From positions 62,001 to 126,000 of the forward strand of contig CAVQYE010000011.1 in NCBI GenBank assembly GCA_963718065.1: a DNA stretch of 64,000 nt. The letters are read 5' to 3'. The notes under the pieces are model-generated. The model had not been told where the DNA came from. It ran no database searches and saw only the letters and a program-made list of their open reading frames with translations. Below are positions 61,670-64,000 of this stretch, piece by piece. Made by a program: the position numbers and the translations under genes. This stretch comes from CAVPGP01 sp963718065 (lineage in GTDB: Bacteria; Actinomycetota; Thermoleophilia; Gaiellales; Gaiellaceae). Within the stretch, counting starts at the first letter, position 1, and the number at the start of each line of letters is the position of its first letter.

Positions 61670-63136
61670 CTAGAGACTCGGGGCTGCCGCCGAGACCCGA
61701 TCGAGGTCCGTGAGCAGCGCCTCGATCCACGCCTCCAGATCGTGCGCCCGCACGTGCGCTTTGATCGCCGTGCTGCGCCGCGCGCGCTCGGCCGGGTCCA
61801 TCTGCAGCGCCTGGTGGATCGCCTCCGCCTGGCCCGCGACGTCGAACGGGTTGACGGTGAGCGCCCACTCGCCGAGCTCCTCGTGGACGCCGGCGTTCTC
61901 CGACAGGACGAGGACGCCGTCGCGCTCGTTCACGAGCGGCGCCTCCTTGGCGATCAGGTTGAGCCCGTCGAAGATCGCGTTCACGAGCAGCACGTCGAAC
62001 TGCTTGTACGCGGCGACCGCTTCGAGGAAGTTGTCGTCGATCCGGAGGTCGACGGGCAGCCAACCCTCCTGCTGGAAGCGCTCGTTGACCGCGCGTGCCT
62101 GGCGCTGGATGGCCGCCAGGTACTCGGAGTACTCCGGGATGTCCTGGCGCGACGGGTCGAGCAAGGTCAGAAGCTGCACGCGGCGGTGCATCTCCGGGTG
62201 CGCGTCGAGGTAGATCTCGAAGGCCCGGAAGCCGCGAACGACGTTCTTCGACGGGTCCGTGCGATCGACGCGGACGATCAGCTTTTCGGACCGGGTCTCC
62301 TCGATGCTGCGCTCCTGCTCGAGCACGCCCTCGCTGCCGGCGAGCTCGTCGAACTCGCTCGGGTCGACGGAGATCGGATGCGCCGTCACGATCGTGCGCC
62401 TGCCCGCGTAGGTGACAACGTCGTCCTCGACCTCTGCGCCGACGAGGTCGGTGCAGGCGCGCAGGAAGTTCCGCCGCCAACGATCCGCGTGCACGCCCAC
62501 CACGTCGTTGGCGAGCATGCTCTGGTGGATGTCGTGGCGCAGCAGCGGCGGGAGGATGTACCACGCATCCGTATCCGGCCACGGGATGTGTACGAAGTGG
62601 GCGAGCGTCACATCGGGAACACGCTCGCGAATGAACCGCGGCGCGAGATAGAGGTGGTAGTCGTGCAGGAAGACCGCAGCGTCGGGCTGGCGGCCGAGCT
62701 CGTCGACGACGGCGTCCGCGAACGTCCGGTTCACCGCCACATAGCCCTCACCCCAGGCGTGATGCATCCCGTGATCGAAGTCCGGCGCCCGCGTCAGCGA
62801 CCAAAGGTGATGCTGGAGAAACCACAGCGTCGGATTCGAGATCACGTTGTAGAACCAGTCGTAGACGATCTCGTCGTGCGCGACGAGGTGGAGCCGGTAA
62901 GCCGACCCGTCGCGTGCCGTCTCCTCGACCGCGCCGCCGGACTCGCTCGCCACGACGCGGTCCTCGTCTGTCATCGCACTCGCGATCCACGTCACCTCGT
63001 GGTGCGAGACGAGGCTGCGCAGCGCCGTCACGAGACCGCCGCCGCCGCGCCGTGCGATCCGCTCGCCGTGGGCACCCCGAGCGAATGACACCGGCCCGCG
63101 GTTGGAGACGACGATCAGCTTGCGGCGCCCGGCCAC
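61670..63136 (-). CDS. otsA: Alpha,alpha-trehalose-phosphate synthase (GT20)
   Basis: 488 residues, GTG start. VVSNRGPVSFARG at the N-terminus, FLHDYHLYLAP, HFVHIPWPDTDAW, VRVDRTDPSKN, and FDGLNLIAKEAPLVNE with ENAGVHEELG bind UDP-glucose and glucose-6-phosphate. It makes trehalose-6-phosphate. No otsB is adjacent; the next minus-strand gene is another trehalose-forming enzyme. Confidence 0.93.
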   Translation of the reverse strand: MAGRRKLIVVSNRGPVSFARGAHGERIARRGGGGLVTALRSLVSHHEVTWIASAMTDEDRVVASESGGAVEETARDGSAYRLHLVAHDEIVYDWFYNVISNPTLWFLQHHLWSLTRAPDFDHGMHHAWGEGYVAVNRTFADAVVDELGRQPDAAVFLHDYHLYLAPRFIRERVPDVTLAHFVHIPWPDTDAWYILPPLLRHDIHQSMLANDVVGVHADRWRRNFLRACTDLVGAEVEDDVVTYAGRRTIVTAHPISVDPSEFDELAGSEGVLEQERSIEETRSEKLIVRVDRTDPSKNVVRGFRAFEIYLDAHPEMHRRVQLLTLLDPSRQDIPEYSEYLAAIQRQARAVNERFQQEGWLPVDLRIDDNFLEAVAAYKQFDVLLVNAIFDGLNLIAKEAPLVNERDGVLVLSENAGVHEELGEWALTVNPFDVAGQAEAIHQALQMDPAERARRSTAIKAHVRAHDLEAWIEALLTDLDRVSAAAPSL

Positions 63137-63174
63137 GCGGCTGAGCGTATCCCCTTCCTCCCCGCTGGAAACGC

Positions 63175-64000
63175 TTATGCGGACGCGGCGACGGTCGTGA
63201 CCTCCGCGCCGCCGGTGTCGTTGCCCTCCAGCCGGTTGAAGAGCACGAGCCAGTCACGCAGGAGCCGCGGCGTCAAGAAGTGGCGGCGGACGTGCTCCTT
63301 GCCTCGCAATGCCCGCTCCCTGGCGACTCCGGGCTCGGCCAGGATCTCGATGCAGGCCGTCGCAGCCTCCTCGGGCGTGGCGACGAGCCAGCCCGTCTCG
63401 CCGTCGTCAATCTGGGCAACGATGCCTCCGACCTTGCCCGCGACGGTCGGACGCGACTTCCAGAGGGACTCCGTGACCGTCAGCCCGAAGCCCTCCTTGA
63501 TCGACTTCTGCAGCACGGCCTCGGAGCGCACCTGGAACGCGTTCACCTCGATCCCGCCGACGTTGTTCAGGTTCGAGAGGATGAAGATGTCCGGATCGCC
63601 GTCAGCATGCTCGACCGTCCGGTTGTAGTAGTCCCACCCCTCCGGATCGTCATGCGCCATCGACCCGACGAGCGCGAGCTGCACGTCCGGGAACTGCTCC
63701 TTGACGAGCCGGTAGGCGTCGATGACGCCGAGCGGGATCCTTCCAGGGATCGAAGCGCGAGACCTGCGTCAGGAGCGGCCGCTGAACGTCGATCCCGAAC
63801 TGGTCGACGATGTACGCGGCGTCTTCGATCGAGAGCGCCATGTTCTTCGGGGTCAGCGGATCGATCGCCGGCGGCCAGATGTAGCACTCCGGCAGCCCGC
63901 CGCCGTTCGGCACGTACTGCCGCATGTGGAAGATGGCGGCGTCGTAGCGTCCGAGCGAAGGAAGCAGGACGCCGAAGACGTCGGGGTTCGGCGTCGAGAA
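63175..64000 (-). CDS. treT: Trehalose synthase, glycosyltransferase family 4 (TreT-like), 5' end outside window, frameshifted
   Basis: The C-terminal part is visible. YDAAIFHMRQYVPNGGG, IWPPAIDPLTPKNMALSIED and TQVSRFDPWKDP, then YYNRTVEHADGDPDIFILSN and GFGLTVTESLWKSRPTVAGK with the EX7E pattern of GT4. TreT makes trehalose from a nucleotide glucose and glucose. An extra C in CCC (plus-strand GGG at 63734-63736) shifts the frame; corrected it reads KDPLGVIDAYRL. The gene runs on beyond 64000. It lies 38 nt upstream of otsA on the same strand. Confidence 0.82.

Noticed and set aside
1..64000. CRISPR arrays, transposases, integrases or prophage genes
   Set aside because: None found. The only short repeats are the 15-bp coding repeat, the 19-bp pair and the three-copy intergenic element.

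Overview
The window is about 70% GC and densely coded. It uses many GTG and some TTG starts, and genes on the same strand often share 4 bases of stop and start (GTGA or ATGA). Together with NuoN, an MqnP-like UbiA, MoxR/DUF58, SAM-hydrolase and LAL-type LuxR proteins, this points to a high-GC actinobacterium. Class Thermoleophilia (Gaiella- or Solirubrobacter-like) is my inference, not a shown fact. No phage, insertion sequence or CRISPR array is visible. About nineteen genes are broken by single-base indels, mostly one extra base and often in a homopolymer. I treat these as intact genes with likely sequence errors and give the breakpoints.

Layout. 0.3-1.7 kb: nuoN (complex I). 2-6 kb: a coupled run of a UPF0173 hydrolase, a small protein, DUF1028 and two tandem cupin-TPR proteins. 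6-11 kb: Ldh_2 oxidoreductase, HAD phosphatase, two exported proteins with Asp/His-rich tails, Mrp ATPase and a diguanylate cyclase. 11.3-21.1 kb: a sugar or amino-sugar island. A ROK repressor diverges from an eight-gene overlapping operon (ABC solute-binding protein, two permeases, GH4 glycosidase, BadF-type sugar kinase, ABC ATPase, fold-III PLP enzyme, KDG kinase), with a promoter and palindromic operator between them. 21-27 kb: beta-propeller, DUF4242, giant LuxR regulator, inositol-monophosphatase family, DUF1015. 27-34 kb: YhaM-like nuclease, EamA transporter, and a MoxR/DUF58/VWA (Bat-like) operon on the minus strand. 34-44 kb: cupin, YchF-like GTPase, ECF sigma factor, methylmalonyl-CoA epimerase, a short FtsH, and an overlapping chain pabB-pabC-DUF1385-pncB-GNAT-pncA (folate and NAD precursors). 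A TetR/DUF4260 pair starts at 43.2 kb behind a clear doubled operator. 44-50 kb: M20 peptidase, methyltransferase, RarA, phosphoesterase, arginase, cupin and tRNA-Phe. 50-64 kb (all minus): SAM hydrolase, hemD, hemC, hemA, hemX-like, ccmDCBA, mqnP-like UbiA, mogA, moaC, aldehyde dehydrogenase, otsA and the 3' part of a treT-like trehalose synthase.

How parts fit. The haem genes (tetrapyrrole synthesis) sit beside the Ccm genes (haem export for c-type cytochromes) and a quinone prenyltransferase, so this end of the window serves respiration, as nuoN does at the other end. The sugar operon can be read as uptake, hydrolysis, phosphorylation and entry into a 2-keto-3-deoxygluconate route.

The most unusual signal is not a gene. 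A conserved element of about 100 bp with a G-quadruplex-like core occurs three times (about 1.8, 48.0 and 58.2 kb). Each copy starts 24-37 nt after a stop codon on the same strand, with a fixed-spacing TCACAR-N20-TAYCKT block just before the G-rich core.
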